In this document: positions 1 through 7,617 of the stretch, piece by piece
How positions within the stretch are numbered: the stretch's first letter is position 1
How the letters are laid out: every line of letters begins with the position of its first letter
Source: JBPEWY01 sp965224095
Lineage (GTDB): Bacteria > Bacteroidota > Bacteroidia > Flavobacteriales > Flavobacteriaceae
Direction of reading: 5' to 3'
Length of the DNA stretch: 64,000 bases
NCBI GenBank assembly: GCA_965224095.1
Contig: OZ245039.1
Location: forward strand, 1,116,001-1,180,000
Translations under genes and position numbers: made by a program
Notes under the pieces: model-generated
The model's database searches: none
What the model was told of the DNA's origin: nothing
The model's input: only the letters and a program-made list of their open reading frames with translations

Positions 1-2
1 CC

Positions 3-206
3 ACCAAAGGAGTTTTTACAGAAGAAAATGGGGAATCTGTTGCCCTTTACTTTACCTATACCTGGACTATGGCCAACTTACAAACGGTTACTTTCGATGC
101 CGTTGATATTATGGAATTCAATGTTGCCCATGAGATTGTAAAACTTACCATTATTTACGACACCATACACAGTAGAAACCTGTGGCAGCAAATATATCTC
201 AACTAA
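3..206 (+). CDS. Nuclear transport factor 2 / SnoaL-like protein, C-terminal part
   Basis: An open frame enters from the left edge and ends in TAA at 204-206, giving the last 67 residues of a protein. The visible part alternates hydrophobic strands (ESVALYFTYTW, LQTVTFDAVDIMEF, KLTIIYDTIH), which is the pattern of the final beta-sheet of NTF2/SnoaL-like alpha-beta barrels; the family often has an Ile-x-x-Tyr-Asp-Thr segment near the end. The start and any active-site residues lie outside the window, so the substrate is unknown. It converges on guaB with only 22 nt between the stops and no evident terminator. The family call rests on the fold pattern alone. Confidence 0.55.
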   Translation, partial: TKGVFTEENGESVALYFTYTWTMANLQTVTFDAVDIMEFNVAHEIVKLTIIYDTIHSRNLWQQIYLN

Positions 207-228
207 CAGAAGTTATTGCCCGGCGGAT

Positions 229-1701
229 TTATCTCGAGTAGTTAGGAGCTTCCTTGGTAATAGTTACGTTATGAGGGTGGCTTTCGTGAATTCCGCTGGA
301 TGTTATTTTAACAAATCTGGCATCCTCTTTCAGCGCATTAATATCCTTTGCTCCGCAATAACCCATTCCTGCGCGAAGTCCTCCGATAAACTGATGCATG
401 CTTTCCACCAATTCTCCCTTGTACGGTACCCTTCCTACAATTCCTTCGGGCACTAATTTTTTAATATCATCTTCCACATCCTGGAAATATCGATCTTTAC
501 TTCCTTGTTTCATAGCCTCCACCGAACCCATTCCCCGATATGATTTAAATTTTCTGCCTTCATAAATAATGGTCTCACCCGGAGATTCTTTCGTACCGGC
601 GAGAAGCGATCCCAGCATTACACAATCGGCTCCTGCGGCCATGGCCTTCGGGATATCGCCGGTATATCGAATACCTCCATCCGCAATTACGGGAACACCT
701 GTTCCTTTAATGGCCTGAGCCACCTCCATTACAGCCGACAGCTGTGGAAATCCAACTCCTGCCACAACCCGTGTTGTACAAATTGATCCCGGACCGATCC
801 CTACTTTAACCGCATCTGCCCCGTTGTCTACCAGATATTTAGCAGCTTCTCCCGTAGCGATATTACCGACCACAACTTCCAGCTCCGGAAATCGTTTTTT
901 CACCTCTTTAAGGATGCTCACAACACCTTTCGTATGCCCATGTGCCGTGTCAATTACAATGGCATCAACTCCAGCTTTTACCAATGCAGAAGCTCTGTTT
1001 ACCGCATCACTGGTTACTCCGATAGCCGCCGCCACACGAAGTCTGCCGAAACGATCTTTATTGGCAATTGGTTTTTGCGTTAGTTTCGTAATATCTCTAA
1101 ATGTAATAAGGCCCACCAGTTTATTGTCTTTGGTTACCACGGGCAATTTTTCAATTTTATTTTCCTGAAGAATCCCTTCGGCATCCAAAAGTGATGTTCC
1201 CTCTCCGGCCGTAACAAGGTTTTCCGCGGTCATTACTTCAACGATGGGGCGGTTATTGTTTTTTTCGAAACGCAAATCCCTGTTGGTTACTATCCCTTTC
1301 AAATATCCGTCTTCATCAACAACCGGAATCCCCCCAATACTATGCTCCGCCATATTTCTCTTGGCATCGGCCACCTTAGCATCCATAGGAAGGGTTACCG
1401 GATCTATAATCATCCCGCTTTCAGCTCGTTTTACTCTCCTCACCTTCCGGGCCTGATCATCGGCTGTCATATTTTTATGTAGTACCCCGATTCCTCCTTC
1501 CCGTGCCATTGCAATGGCCATTCTGCTTTCTGTAACCGTGTCCATGGCTGCAGAAACAATCGGGACATTAATGGTAATATTCCTGGTGAACTTTGTTTGA
1601 ATGTTAACTTCTCTGGGAAGTACTTCCGAGTAGGCAGGAACAAGAAGTACGTCATCGTATGTTAGCCCTTCGCCTACAAATTTACTTTGGTGAGATTTCA
1701 T
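229..1701 (-). CDS. guaB: IMP dehydrogenase
   Basis: Catalyses NAD-dependent oxidation of IMP to XMP, the committed step of GMP synthesis, in the cytoplasm as a tetramer. The 490 residues match the family length. The N-terminal TIM-barrel part begins with GLTYDDVLLVPAYS. Two CBS domains follow at about residues 95-205 (IIDPVTLPMDAKVADAK and the EVMTAENLVTAGEG segment). The barrel then resumes with the catalytic cysteine loop GIGPGSICTTR near residue 305 and the flap containing SYRGMGSVEAM. The ATG at 1701 is preceded by a Bacteroidota -7 box at 1728-1735. The gene is transcribed alone. A short inverted repeat GCAACT/AGTTGC lies in its leader at 1705-1724. The call is secure. Confidence 0.97.
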   Translation of the reverse strand: MKSHQSKFVGEGLTYDDVLLVPAYSEVLPREVNIQTKFTRNITINVPIVSAAMDTVTESRMAIAMAREGGIGVLHKNMTADDQARKVRRVKRAESGMIIDPVTLPMDAKVADAKRNMAEHSIGGIPVVDEDGYLKGIVTNRDLRFEKNNNRPIVEVMTAENLVTAGEGTSLLDAEGILQENKIEKLPVVTKDNKLVGLITFRDITKLTQKPIANKDRFGRLRVAAAIGVTSDAVNRASALVKAGVDAIVIDTAHGHTKGVVSILKEVKKRFPELEVVVGNIATGEAAKYLVDNGADAVKVGIGPGSICTTRVVAGVGFPQLSAVMEVAQAIKGTGVPVIADGGIRYTGDIPKAMAAGADCVMLGSLLAGTKESPGETIIYEGRKFKSYRGMGSVEAMKQGSKDRYFQDVEDDIKKLVPEGIVGRVPYKGELVESMHQFIGGLRAGMGYCGAKDINALKEDARFVKITSSGIHESHPHNVTITKEAPNYSR

Positions 1702-1704
1702 CGC

Positions 1705-1735
1705 GCAACTTATAAATTAGTTGCACGCAAATATA
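1705..1735 (-). promoter_or_regulatory. guaB promoter -7 box and leader inverted repeat
   Basis: On the minus strand TATATTTG (1735-1728) matches the Bacteroidota TAnnTTTG box, placing the transcription start near 1720 and about 20 nt before the ATG. GCAACT (1705-1710) and AGTTGC (1719-1724) form a 6-bp inverted repeat right at the expected start. No -33 TTTG is convincing. The rest of the gap to 1908 holds nothing I can name. Confidence 0.5.
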
Positions 1736-1908
1736 CTACTTTTTTGAGGAGAAAAAAGAAAGAATTCCGTTAATTAATCTGTGGTTATAACATTAAAAGA
1801 AACTCTACATCAGGAAATGAATCATCCCAAAATGAAACACTGTGTGTTTTAAATACTCGTGAAGGCATTTCTTGAAAATTTACCGGAATGGGGCTTTAAA
1901 ACAAAAGG

Positions 1909-2430
1909 CTAGTGTACGCTTTTTTTTCCCGTTTCGAATAATTGCTTAAAAATTATAAGTACGGATATCAGAAAGCAGGCGGTCATTAAAATTCCTGAAA
2001 CCATGACCAGATATTTCATCCACAAAATTCCTTTCCACATTAAATAAATACCTCCGAAAGTAACAATTACCGAAATAAAGGGTTCTAAAAGTAAAAAGCG
2101 TTTTATTTTTTTATTCAGTCGTGTCAGCAACAGAATCCCTCCCGAGAGAAAGAAAATAAAAGAAAGCGATAAAATATGGGTATGTAAAATGGTTAGCATT
2201 TCCCGCTCTCCTTTTTTGAATTTCATAACCGCTACATCTTCATTATGAAAATCTGAAGTAGTTTCTTCATTACCCAGGTAATTTTCTTCAATACCCTGCG
2301 GATGATGCGATTCGGTTTGGCCAATAAACATAAGTCCGGTAAAAAATCCAATACTCAAAACCACCATAAAAGCACCGATAAAGAGTTTTATTTCTTTGGG
2401 CAAGGAAGAAAGCAAGCCTTCGTAATGCAT
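1909..2430 (-). CDS. Four-helix membrane protein with HTH motif, partner of the FMN-binding protein
   Basis: A 173-residue protein with four predicted membrane helices, at about residues 16-37, 80-100, 114-136 and 139-162. The first loop contains SHHPQGIEENYLG and is acidic. Helix 2 starts with ILHTHILSLSFIFF, so two histidines spaced H-x-H sit at the membrane edge next to the loop histidines; this arrangement could bind heme or metal, but that is inference. The start ATG overlaps the stop of the FMN-binding gene by one base (TGATG), so the two are translationally coupled. I do not recognise a named family. The coupling to a probable flavoprotein suggests a membrane electron-transfer partner. 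Confidence 0.7.
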   Translation of the reverse strand: MHYEGLLSSLPKEIKLFIGAFMVVLSIGFFTGLMFIGQTESHHPQGIEENYLGNEETTSDFHNEDVAVMKFKKGEREMLTILHTHILSLSFIFFLSGGILLLTRLNKKIKRFLLLEPFISVIVTFGGIYLMWKGILWMKYLVMVSGILMTACFLISVLIIFKQLFETGKKSVH

Positions 2431-2966
2431 CAGATAATATTATGGTTATGAAGAATTTTTACCGTTTGCAGAAAACTATCCATGGCACGTGTCATTGAAC
2501 GAACAGAAATAGTTGCTCCCGAAATGGCATCTATATTTTCCTGATATTTCAGACGGTCATTTCCTGTTTTACCGATAAATTGTTTAAGCCATCGTTTACT
2601 CCCTATTTCACCGCCGTACTCCTCACGATAAATCAGTACTTTGGTATGTATTACCAAAAGATCGCCTGAGAGTATTACCAAATAATCAAATTCGGCTGTT
2701 TTACTGGGGGCTTTGTCAACAAATGCATATCCTAACAGCTTATTTTCTCTTGTAATTCTAAAAAAATTGTCTTTGTTAAGCCTGGAAGGAAGTGTTTTAT
2801 TCAATGTTTCATCTATCAGCAGGGGTTTCAGAGCAAACTGCTCTGTATCCATTACTTTTTGCACTTCTCTTTCTACCTTTTTTAAAAGGCCATTCGGCAA
2901 TTTAAAAGCAAGGCTCCCCAGAATACCTATTAGGAGAAAGGCAGTAAAAAACCATCTTAATTTCAT
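2430..2966 (-). CDS. Membrane-anchored FMN-binding domain protein
   Basis: 178 residues. A membrane anchor or uncleaved signal lies at about residues 4-21 (WFFTAFLLIGILGSLAF), followed by an extracytoplasmic domain. Near the C terminus DAISGATISVRS (146-156) matches the S/T-G-A-T-x-S/T motif at which ApbE attaches FMN covalently in NqrC/RnfG-type domains. Here the probable acceptor is Ser154 rather than the usual Thr. Known relatives pass electrons outside the cytoplasm. The gene follows the porin by 103 nt and overlaps the next membrane-protein gene by one base. A TACTTTTG box at 2978-2971 ends only four bases before the ATG, so it may also be transcribed independently with almost no leader. 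No apbE gene is visible in this window. Confidence 0.8.
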   Translation of the reverse strand: MKLRWFFTAFLLIGILGSLAFKLPNGLLKKVEREVQKVMDTEQFALKPLLIDETLNKTLPSRLNKDNFFRITRENKLLGYAFVDKAPSKTAEFDYLVILSGDLLVIHTKVLIYREEYGGEIGSKRWLKQFIGKTGNDRLKYQENIDAISGATISVRSMTRAMDSFLQTVKILHNHNII

Positions 2967-2970
2967 AGTG

Positions 2971-2978
2971 CAAAAGTA
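2971..2978 (-). promoter_or_regulatory. Possible internal promoter of the FMN-binding gene
   Basis: Minus-strand TACTTTTG fits TAnnTTTG exactly and ends four bases before the ATG at 2966, which would give a leaderless or nearly leaderless transcript. The nearest upstream TTTG is 23 nt away instead of about 19, so the box is uncertain. Confidence 0.35.
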
Positions 2979-3015
2979 TTAATTATTATTAGTTTATCAT
3001 TCAAATAAAGTGCCA

Positions 3016-3051
3016 AAACCAAAGCAGCTGTACTCACAACCGCTTTGGTTT
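3016..3051 (-). terminator. Hairpin between the porin and FMN-binding genes
   Basis: AAACCAAAGC (3016-3025) pairs perfectly with GCTTTGGTTT (3042-3051), a 10-bp stem just after the porin stop. Only a short T run follows on the minus strand, so it may be a leaky terminator or a 3' stabilising hairpin that sets porin apart from the two downstream genes. Confidence 0.5.
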
Positions 3052-3069
3052 ATCATACTAACTCAACAC

Positions 3070-4263
3070 TTAAAACCAGACTCCAAGGCCAAAGTTTAAT
3101 CGGTTATCCACATTTCCTCCGCTTACAGCATTGTCGCGAATTTGATAATCGCCCTTTGCTACCACACCGGGAGCAAGGTGATAAGTAAGTCCCAGAGTCA
3201 GATCGTTGCGATTATAGGCGTCATTCTGCACGAGACTCCCTTCGGTATCTGCATGGGTATTGTACTGTTCGTACCGGGCAAATGCAAATAATTTTTGTTC
3301 TTTAGATACGGGAAGCAGGTTGTATGCACTCTCTATATACCATCCTTCCAGGGCAGCTCCCAAATCGTTAGGGGTAAAAATTCCATCATTGGTAGTTCCT
3401 GTTAATTGATTATAGGCATCGGTATCTGACAGGCTTCCGTAAATATATTGCCCCCGGGCGGTAAACCTCCCTTTGGCATACCGTGCATCGAGTCCTACCA
3501 TTGAAATTCCTATATCGGCTCCTTCTATATCGTCTACATCATCGGTTGCCTGGGTTCTTCCAAAATAGCCGGATAATCCTAAGCGAAGCCCGGGAATACC
3601 GTAATAATCTACTTTTGCAGCGAAGTTAGGTTTGTTTATGGTAGACTGAATTCCCTTTTGTCTACCGCCCCGAAGACCATTACTTCCTTTTAAAAATCCT
3701 TTAGACCCGTCGTACGATTTAAATCCGTTAAAAATATAGGCCTGGTATCCCAGTGAGAGCTCGTTAATTCGACCAGTCACCCCAAGTCCTATTTCTCTCC
3801 AGGTTGTCGGAATAATGGTATTGTCAACCGCCGGACGCTCCGTTCCATTGAAGGTAGTAGGTTCGTGAAATTCGTTTACAATTCCCATAGGCACGAGCAT
3901 TAATCCCCCGCGCACATTAAAATTGTCTGCAACATTGTAATTCACAAAGGCCTGTTCTACAAAAACTTCTTCTACGTGTTCAAATTCAATTTCGGTAACA
4001 AACTGGACTTTTTCATTAAACTTATAACCTACCAGGAGCACTAATCGCTGCACGTCAAGTTCGCCATTTTTACCTTCCGGCTGATTGTACAATATTTCTC
4101 CATAACCACCCACTGTAACGGCCCTACCGTAATTCCCCGAAAGAATTCGTTGAGCGGCATTCAGTTGTTTTTGTGGATCCAGTTGTATGGAATCGGTTAC
4201 TGTCTGAGCAAAGACAGGCGCAAACACAAGCATAAAAAAGCTAAGGGTGCAAAATTTTTTCAT
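3070..4263 (-). CDS. Outer-membrane porin-like beta-barrel protein
   Basis: 397 residues with a Sec signal peptide (MKKFCTLSFFMLVFAPVFAQ, cleavage after about 19-20). After a short periplasmic stretch come alternating amphipathic strands from GYGEILYNQPEG onward, ending in a C-terminal aromatic strand (DNRLNFGLGVWF) typical of barrel insertion. The composition and N-terminal GGYGEI pattern resemble the putative porins of Bacteroidota that are grouped with phosphate-selective porin O/P, but the substrate cannot be read from the sequence. The promoter lies between two identical palindromes resembling Fur boxes, so iron is the likely signal. The gene is first in line with the FMN-binding and four-helix membrane genes. 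Confidence 0.8.
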   Translation of the reverse strand: MKKFCTLSFFMLVFAPVFAQTVTDSIQLDPQKQLNAAQRILSGNYGRAVTVGGYGEILYNQPEGKNGELDVQRLVLLVGYKFNEKVQFVTEIEFEHVEEVFVEQAFVNYNVADNFNVRGGLMLVPMGIVNEFHEPTTFNGTERPAVDNTIIPTTWREIGLGVTGRINELSLGYQAYIFNGFKSYDGSKGFLKGSNGLRGGRQKGIQSTINKPNFAAKVDYYGIPGLRLGLSGYFGRTQATDDVDDIEGADIGISMVGLDARYAKGRFTARGQYIYGSLSDTDAYNQLTGTTNDGIFTPNDLGAALEGWYIESAYNLLPVSKEQKLFAFARYEQYNTHADTEGSLVQNDAYNRNDLTLGLTYHLAPGVVAKGDYQIRDNAVSGGNVDNRLNFGLGVWF

Positions 4264-4271
4264 TGTTGATT

Positions 4272-4294
4272 TTATTTAGACTTATTTTAAATAA
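4272..4294 (-). promoter_or_regulatory. Fur-like operator, downstream copy
   Basis: Imperfect palindrome TTATTTA-N9-TAAATAA located between the predicted transcription start and the porin ATG. It is identical over 24 bases (4272-4295) to the copy at 4343-4366. The outer half-sites fit the AT-rich Fur-type palindromes seen before iron-uptake genes in Bacteroidota. Confidence 0.6.
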
Positions 4295-4309
4295 TAGTTT
4301 AGACGGGAG

Positions 4310-4340
4310 CAAATATAAAATCGAAAAGTTATCCTGCAAA
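4310..4340 (-). promoter_or_regulatory. Porin promoter (TTTG-N19-TATATTTG)
   Basis: On the minus strand TTTG (4340-4337), a spacer of 19 nt and TATATTTG (4317-4310) match the Bacteroidota consensus at both boxes. This is the best-formed promoter in the window. It is bracketed by the two operator copies, with the start expected near 4304. Confidence 0.75.
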
Positions 4341-4342
4341 GC

Positions 4343-4365
4343 TTATTTAGACTTATTTTAAATAA
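4343..4365 (-). promoter_or_regulatory. Fur-like operator, upstream copy
   Basis: Same palindrome as at 4272-4294, 71 bp away, abutting the -33 box of the porin promoter on its upstream side. A repressor bound at both copies would enclose the promoter. Confidence 0.6.
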
Positions 4366-4402
4366 TTTTTTTTGATATTTTTAAGGGGAGTAATAAGAAA
4401 AA

Positions 4403-5266
4403 CTAATGGTATTTTCCGAAAATCCGAGTAGCCTCATTAAACGACGATTCAAAACTCATCGCCCGTAAGCTGGAGTCGGCCTTAACACTATTCAGGTAAG
4501 ACAATAATTTCTCGGTGGGCATATTCCCCGTAAGCTCATCTTTTGCCATAGGGCAACCGCCAAACCCCTGTATAGCACCATCAAACCTTCTGCATCCAGC
4601 TTTAAATGCCGCATCTACTTTTTCGTGCCAGGTAGTGGGTGTAGTATGTAAATGCGCTCCAAATTCAATATCCGGATATTTTGGAATAAGATTGGTAAAC
4701 AAATAATCAATAACTTCCGGTGAAGAACTACCAATGGTATCGGAAAGAGAAAGTATTTTTACTCCCATGGCATATAGCTTCTCGGTCCATTCTCCTACGA
4801 TTTCCACATTCCAGGGGTCTCCATAAGGGTTGCCAAACCCCATACTCAAATAAGCCACAACTTCCTTTTCATGCTTTGCTGCTATATCTAAAATTTCCTT
4901 AAGCACCTCAATACTTTGAGCAATTGTTTTATGTGTATTTCGCATTTGAAAGTTTTCGGAAATCGAAAACGGATATCCCAGGTAGTTTATCGGTGTATGT
5001 ATCACCGCATCATTTGCACCTCTCACATTAGCCACGATGGCTAACAGTTTACTTTGAGTCTTTGACAAGTCCAGTCGGTCTAATACCTCGGCAGTATCCG
5101 CCATCTGGGGAATAGCTCTGGGAGAAACAAAACTGCCAAAATCCACGGTATCAAACCCTACGGAGAGTAACATTTGAATATATCTTACCTTCTCCTCCGT
5201 AGGAATAAAATCTTTTATGCCCTGCATGGCATCTCTGGGACATTCTATGATCTTTACTTTTTGCAC
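4403..5266 (-). CDS. Hydroxymethylglutaryl-CoA lyase
   Basis: Cleaves HMG-CoA to acetyl-CoA and acetoacetate, the last step of leucine degradation. It is a 287-residue HMGL-like TIM barrel, the usual length for bacterial lyases. It begins with KIIECPRDAMQG, the counterpart of the metal- and substrate-binding EVGPRDGLQ. It contains HLHTT near residue 205 for metal binding and GFGGCPMAKDELTGNMPTE near 240, which carries the catalytic cysteine. The start is a GTG at 5266: family members begin with this KIIECPRD segment, and the -7 box at 5281-5274 leaves only 7 nt before it. Leucine dehydrogenase, ilvE and icmF elsewhere in the window fit a branched-chain amino acid diet. Confidence 0.9.
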   Translation of the reverse strand: MQKVKIIECPRDAMQGIKDFIPTEEKVRYIQMLLSVGFDTVDFGSFVSPRAIPQMADTAEVLDRLDLSKTQSKLLAIVANVRGANDAVIHTPINYLGYPFSISENFQMRNTHKTIAQSIEVLKEILDIAAKHEKEVVAYLSMGFGNPYGDPWNVEIVGEWTEKLYAMGVKILSLSDTIGSSSPEVIDYLFTNLIPKYPDIEFGAHLHTTPTTWHEKVDAAFKAGCRRFDGAIQGFGGCPMAKDELTGNMPTEKLLSYLNSVKADSSLRAMSFESSFNEATRIFGKYH

Positions 5267-5273
5267 CTGAGCT

Positions 5274-5281
5274 CAAAGATA
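5274..5281 (-). promoter_or_regulatory. HMG-CoA lyase promoter -7 box
   Basis: Minus-strand TATCTTTG fits TAnnTTTG. Seven bases separate it from the GTG start, so the mRNA would have no more than a few leader bases. Confidence 0.55.
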
Positions 5282-5305
5282 GGCACGATTTATTTTTTAA
5301 TAAAG

Positions 5306-5932
5306 CTATTTTTCAGAAAGTAATATAAAAACTCCAATCCCCACAAATACCACAATCTGTACCCATTTAAGCACCAATCCCGTATTTTTGTTTCTTCTTA
5401 AATAGGAAGCAATACTTCCGGAAAGCATGGCAATACCTCCAAAAATTAAAAACGCCTGCAGCATAAATAAAACCCCCAGAATATAAAACTGAACCTCCGA
5501 TCTCAAAGTGTTACTAAATAAGAACCCCGGAAAAAAGGCAAGAAAAAAAATGGAAACCTTCGGATTCAAAACATTCATTATAAATCCTTGTTTGTACAAT
5601 TCCCATAGTCCTTTTTTAGCCACTTTATCCGATTCGACCGATATGGAGGAGCTGCTTTTATACACCTTAAAAGCCAGGTAAAAAAGATACAGAGCCCCCA
5701 GGAGTTTTATTATAAAAAAAAGCGTATCGCTATTCTTTATTATTGCCGATACTCCAAATGCAACCAGTGTGGTATGAATAAGAACTCCGGAAACCAATCC
5801 GGCCGTAGTTGCCAATCCGTATTTTTTACCGTTGGAAATGCTCTGCAACAAAACATATATATTATCCGGTCCTGGAGAAATAGACAGGGCCATGGATGCC
5901 AAAACAAAAGCGGAAAGTATCTCTAAATTCAA
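5306..5932 (-). CDS. LysE/RhtB-family amino acid exporter
   Basis: 208 residues with about six hydrophobic helices. It starts with the family hallmark SISPGPDNIYVL (residues 17-28, the S-x-x-P-G-P-x-x motif) and has the mid-protein GFIMNVLNPKVSIFFLAFFPGF segment split over positions 115-136, typical of LysE translocators that export amino acids or metabolites by proton exchange. The substrate is unknown. It has its own TACTTTTG box at 5956-5949 and is divergent from the methyltransferase gene, with 62 nt between starts. The 39-nt spacing to HMG-CoA lyase downstream contains that gene's own promoter, so an operon is not required. Confidence 0.9.
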   Translation of the reverse strand: MNLEILSAFVLASMALSISPGPDNIYVLLQSISNGKKYGLATTAGLVSGVLIHTTLVAFGVSAIIKNSDTLFFIIKLLGALYLFYLAFKVYKSSSSISVESDKVAKKGLWELYKQGFIMNVLNPKVSIFFLAFFPGFLFSNTLRSEVQFYILGVLFMLQAFLIFGGIAMLSGSIASYLRRNKNTGLVLKWVQIVVFVGIGVFILLSEK

Positions 5933-5948
5933 AACAATTTATTTATTT

Positions 5949-5973
5949 TCAAAAGTAGGAAATCTTTATATTT
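5949..5973. promoter_or_regulatory. Divergent promoters for LysE and the methyltransferase
   Basis: Minus-strand TACTTTTG (5956-5949) serves LysE and plus-strand TATATTTG (5966-5973) serves the methyltransferase; both are exact TAnnTTTG matches, 9 nt apart and pointing away from each other. Their -33 regions overlap the opposite promoter, so the two genes may compete for polymerase. Confidence 0.6.
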
Positions 5974-5994
5974 GAGAACACAGTTAAAAAACGC

Positions 5995-7617
5995 ATGCTT
6001 ACAAAAGATGAAAAAAAGGAATTTCGCCAGGAATTATTCAGACACCTGGACGGAATCGTAACAGTCCCTACAGCTTACTCTTTATTTAACTCCGGGTTAC
6101 TTGAGTACATTATAGATAAAAAATCGGTAACACTGGATATCTTAACCGATAAGTTTTCAGCGAATAATGGTTATTTGAATGTAGGGCTAAGGGTATTGAG
6201 CTCTCAGGGATGGCTTACCTATGCGGTAGACAATAAAAAAAATATGGTAACGGTTAGCGCTAATGAAAAAACCCCATTTGCGCTCTCTTATATTCCTTTG
6301 TTTTCAGATTTGGTAAAGTACCTGAAACTTTCTGAAAATTATGGTTTCAGAACCTTACAAAAAGAACCTTTTGTTTTACTTCAAAAAATATTCTCGGATT
6401 TTAAAAATCACTACGGTTTAGAGATTACCGGAAACGATATAGCATCAGACATTAAGTATCAGGTGCTCAAACTAATGGAAGGAGTAATACTAGGGCCTCT
6501 TACCGTTATGTTAGGAATGGGCGGAATGTTTCACAAATATTTTATGGAGGCGTCGTTTAAACCGGAAGAATACCATCGTGATCCGGAAACTTTTGGAAAA
6601 GTACTTGATTTTTTAACCTATTTAGGATGGTTTCGCAAAAAAAATAACACCTTTAGTTTTTCCGATAAAGGCTTATTTTTTGCGAAAAGAGCAAGTGCTT
6701 ACGGAGTCACGGTTTCTTATATTCCCACCCTGCGAAAACTGGACGAACTAATATTCGGCGATCCAGCTTTGTTACGCAATATCCCGGAGCATGGAACAGA
6801 GATTCATGTAGATAGAGAAATGAATGTCTGGGGAAGCGGAGGAGCACATGCCGCTTATTTTAACAAAATAGACGAAATTATTATTGAAATATTCAATCAG
6901 GAACCTATTGCCAATCAACCTAAGGGAATACTGGATATGGGGTGTGGTAATGGGGCTTTTCTTATTCATTTGTTCGATCTTATAGAAAGAAGAACAAAAC
7001 GCGGGCAATATTTGGAAGAGTATCCCTTGTTCCTGGTGGGTGTAGATTATAATGAAACTGCACTTCAGGTAACCCGGGCTAATATTATCCAGGCCGATAT
7101 TTGGGCCAAAGTAATTTGGGGAGATATCGGAGACCCCGGACTATTGAACGACAATCTCAAAGAAAATTATAGTATATGTCTGGAGGATCTTCTAAATGTA
7201 AGAACATTTCTAGACCATAATCGTATTTGGGAAGCGCCGAAGGAAACTGTTAATTTGGTGAGTTCTTCCACGGGTGCTTTTGTACATAGGGGTCAATTAA
7301 TTAGTAATAATGAAGTAGAGTATAATTTGAAAGAGCACTTCACCAAATGGAAACCATACGTTGAAAAGTACGGTTTACTGGTCATAGAGTTACACACGAT
7401 AAATCCAACGCTCACCTCCGCAAATTTAGGCAGTACGGCTGCCACTGCATACGATGCAACCCATGGATATTCGGATCAGTATATCGTGGAAGTCGACGTT
7501 TTTAAAAAGGTAGCCGCCCAGGCAGGATTATTTATAGATGAAAAAACCTTTTCTAAATTTCCGGATTCCGAATTGGCCACGGTAAGTATAAGTTTACTGA
7601 AGGGGCATGCGTTGTAA
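5995..7617 (+). CDS. Large class I SAM-dependent methyltransferase, AprA-like
   Basis: 540 residues, much longer than a simple methyltransferase. Two winged-helix-like segments (about 10-90 and 190-260) flank a helical region, followed by a Rossmann domain. That domain has the SAM loop GILDMGCGNGAF (311-322), an acidic residue after strand 2 (VGVDYNE, Asp351) and the late segment AYDATHGYSDQY (485-496). This order resembles the AprA MT1-type methyltransferases of polyketide assembly lines, which carry a metal site, but that assignment is inferred from layout. No polyketide or peptide synthetase genes are nearby, so the substrate is unknown. The 3' end overlaps convergent pyrD by 24 nt. Confidence 0.75.
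   Translation: MLTKDEKKEFRQELFRHLDGIVTVPTAYSLFNSGLLEYIIDKKSVTLDILTDKFSANNGYLNVGLRVLSSQGWLTYAVDNKKNMVTVSANEKTPFALSYIPLFSDLVKYLKLSENYGFRTLQKEPFVLLQKIFSDFKNHYGLEITGNDIASDIKYQVLKLMEGVILGPLTVMLGMGGMFHKYFMEASFKPEEYHRDPETFGKVLDFLTYLGWFRKKNNTFSFSDKGLFFAKRASAYGVTVSYIPTLRKLDELIFGDPALLRNIPEHGTEIHVDREMNVWGSGGAHAAYFNKIDEIIIEIFNQEPIANQPKGILDMGCGNGAFLIHLFDLIERRTKRGQYLEEYPLFLVGVDYNETALQVTRANIIQADIWAKVIWGDIGDPGLLNDNLKENYSICLEDLLNVRTFLDHNRIWEAPKETVNLVSSSTGAFVHRGQLISNNEVEYNLKEHFTKWKPYVEKYGLLVIELHTINPTLTSANLGSTAATAYDATHGYSDQYIVEVDVFKKVAAQAGLFIDEKTFSKFPDSELATVSISLLKGHAL

Noticed and set aside
271..1655. Open frames antisense or shifted to guaB
   Set aside because: They overlap the full length of a strongly conserved gene, lack family similarity and have no promoter or start context.
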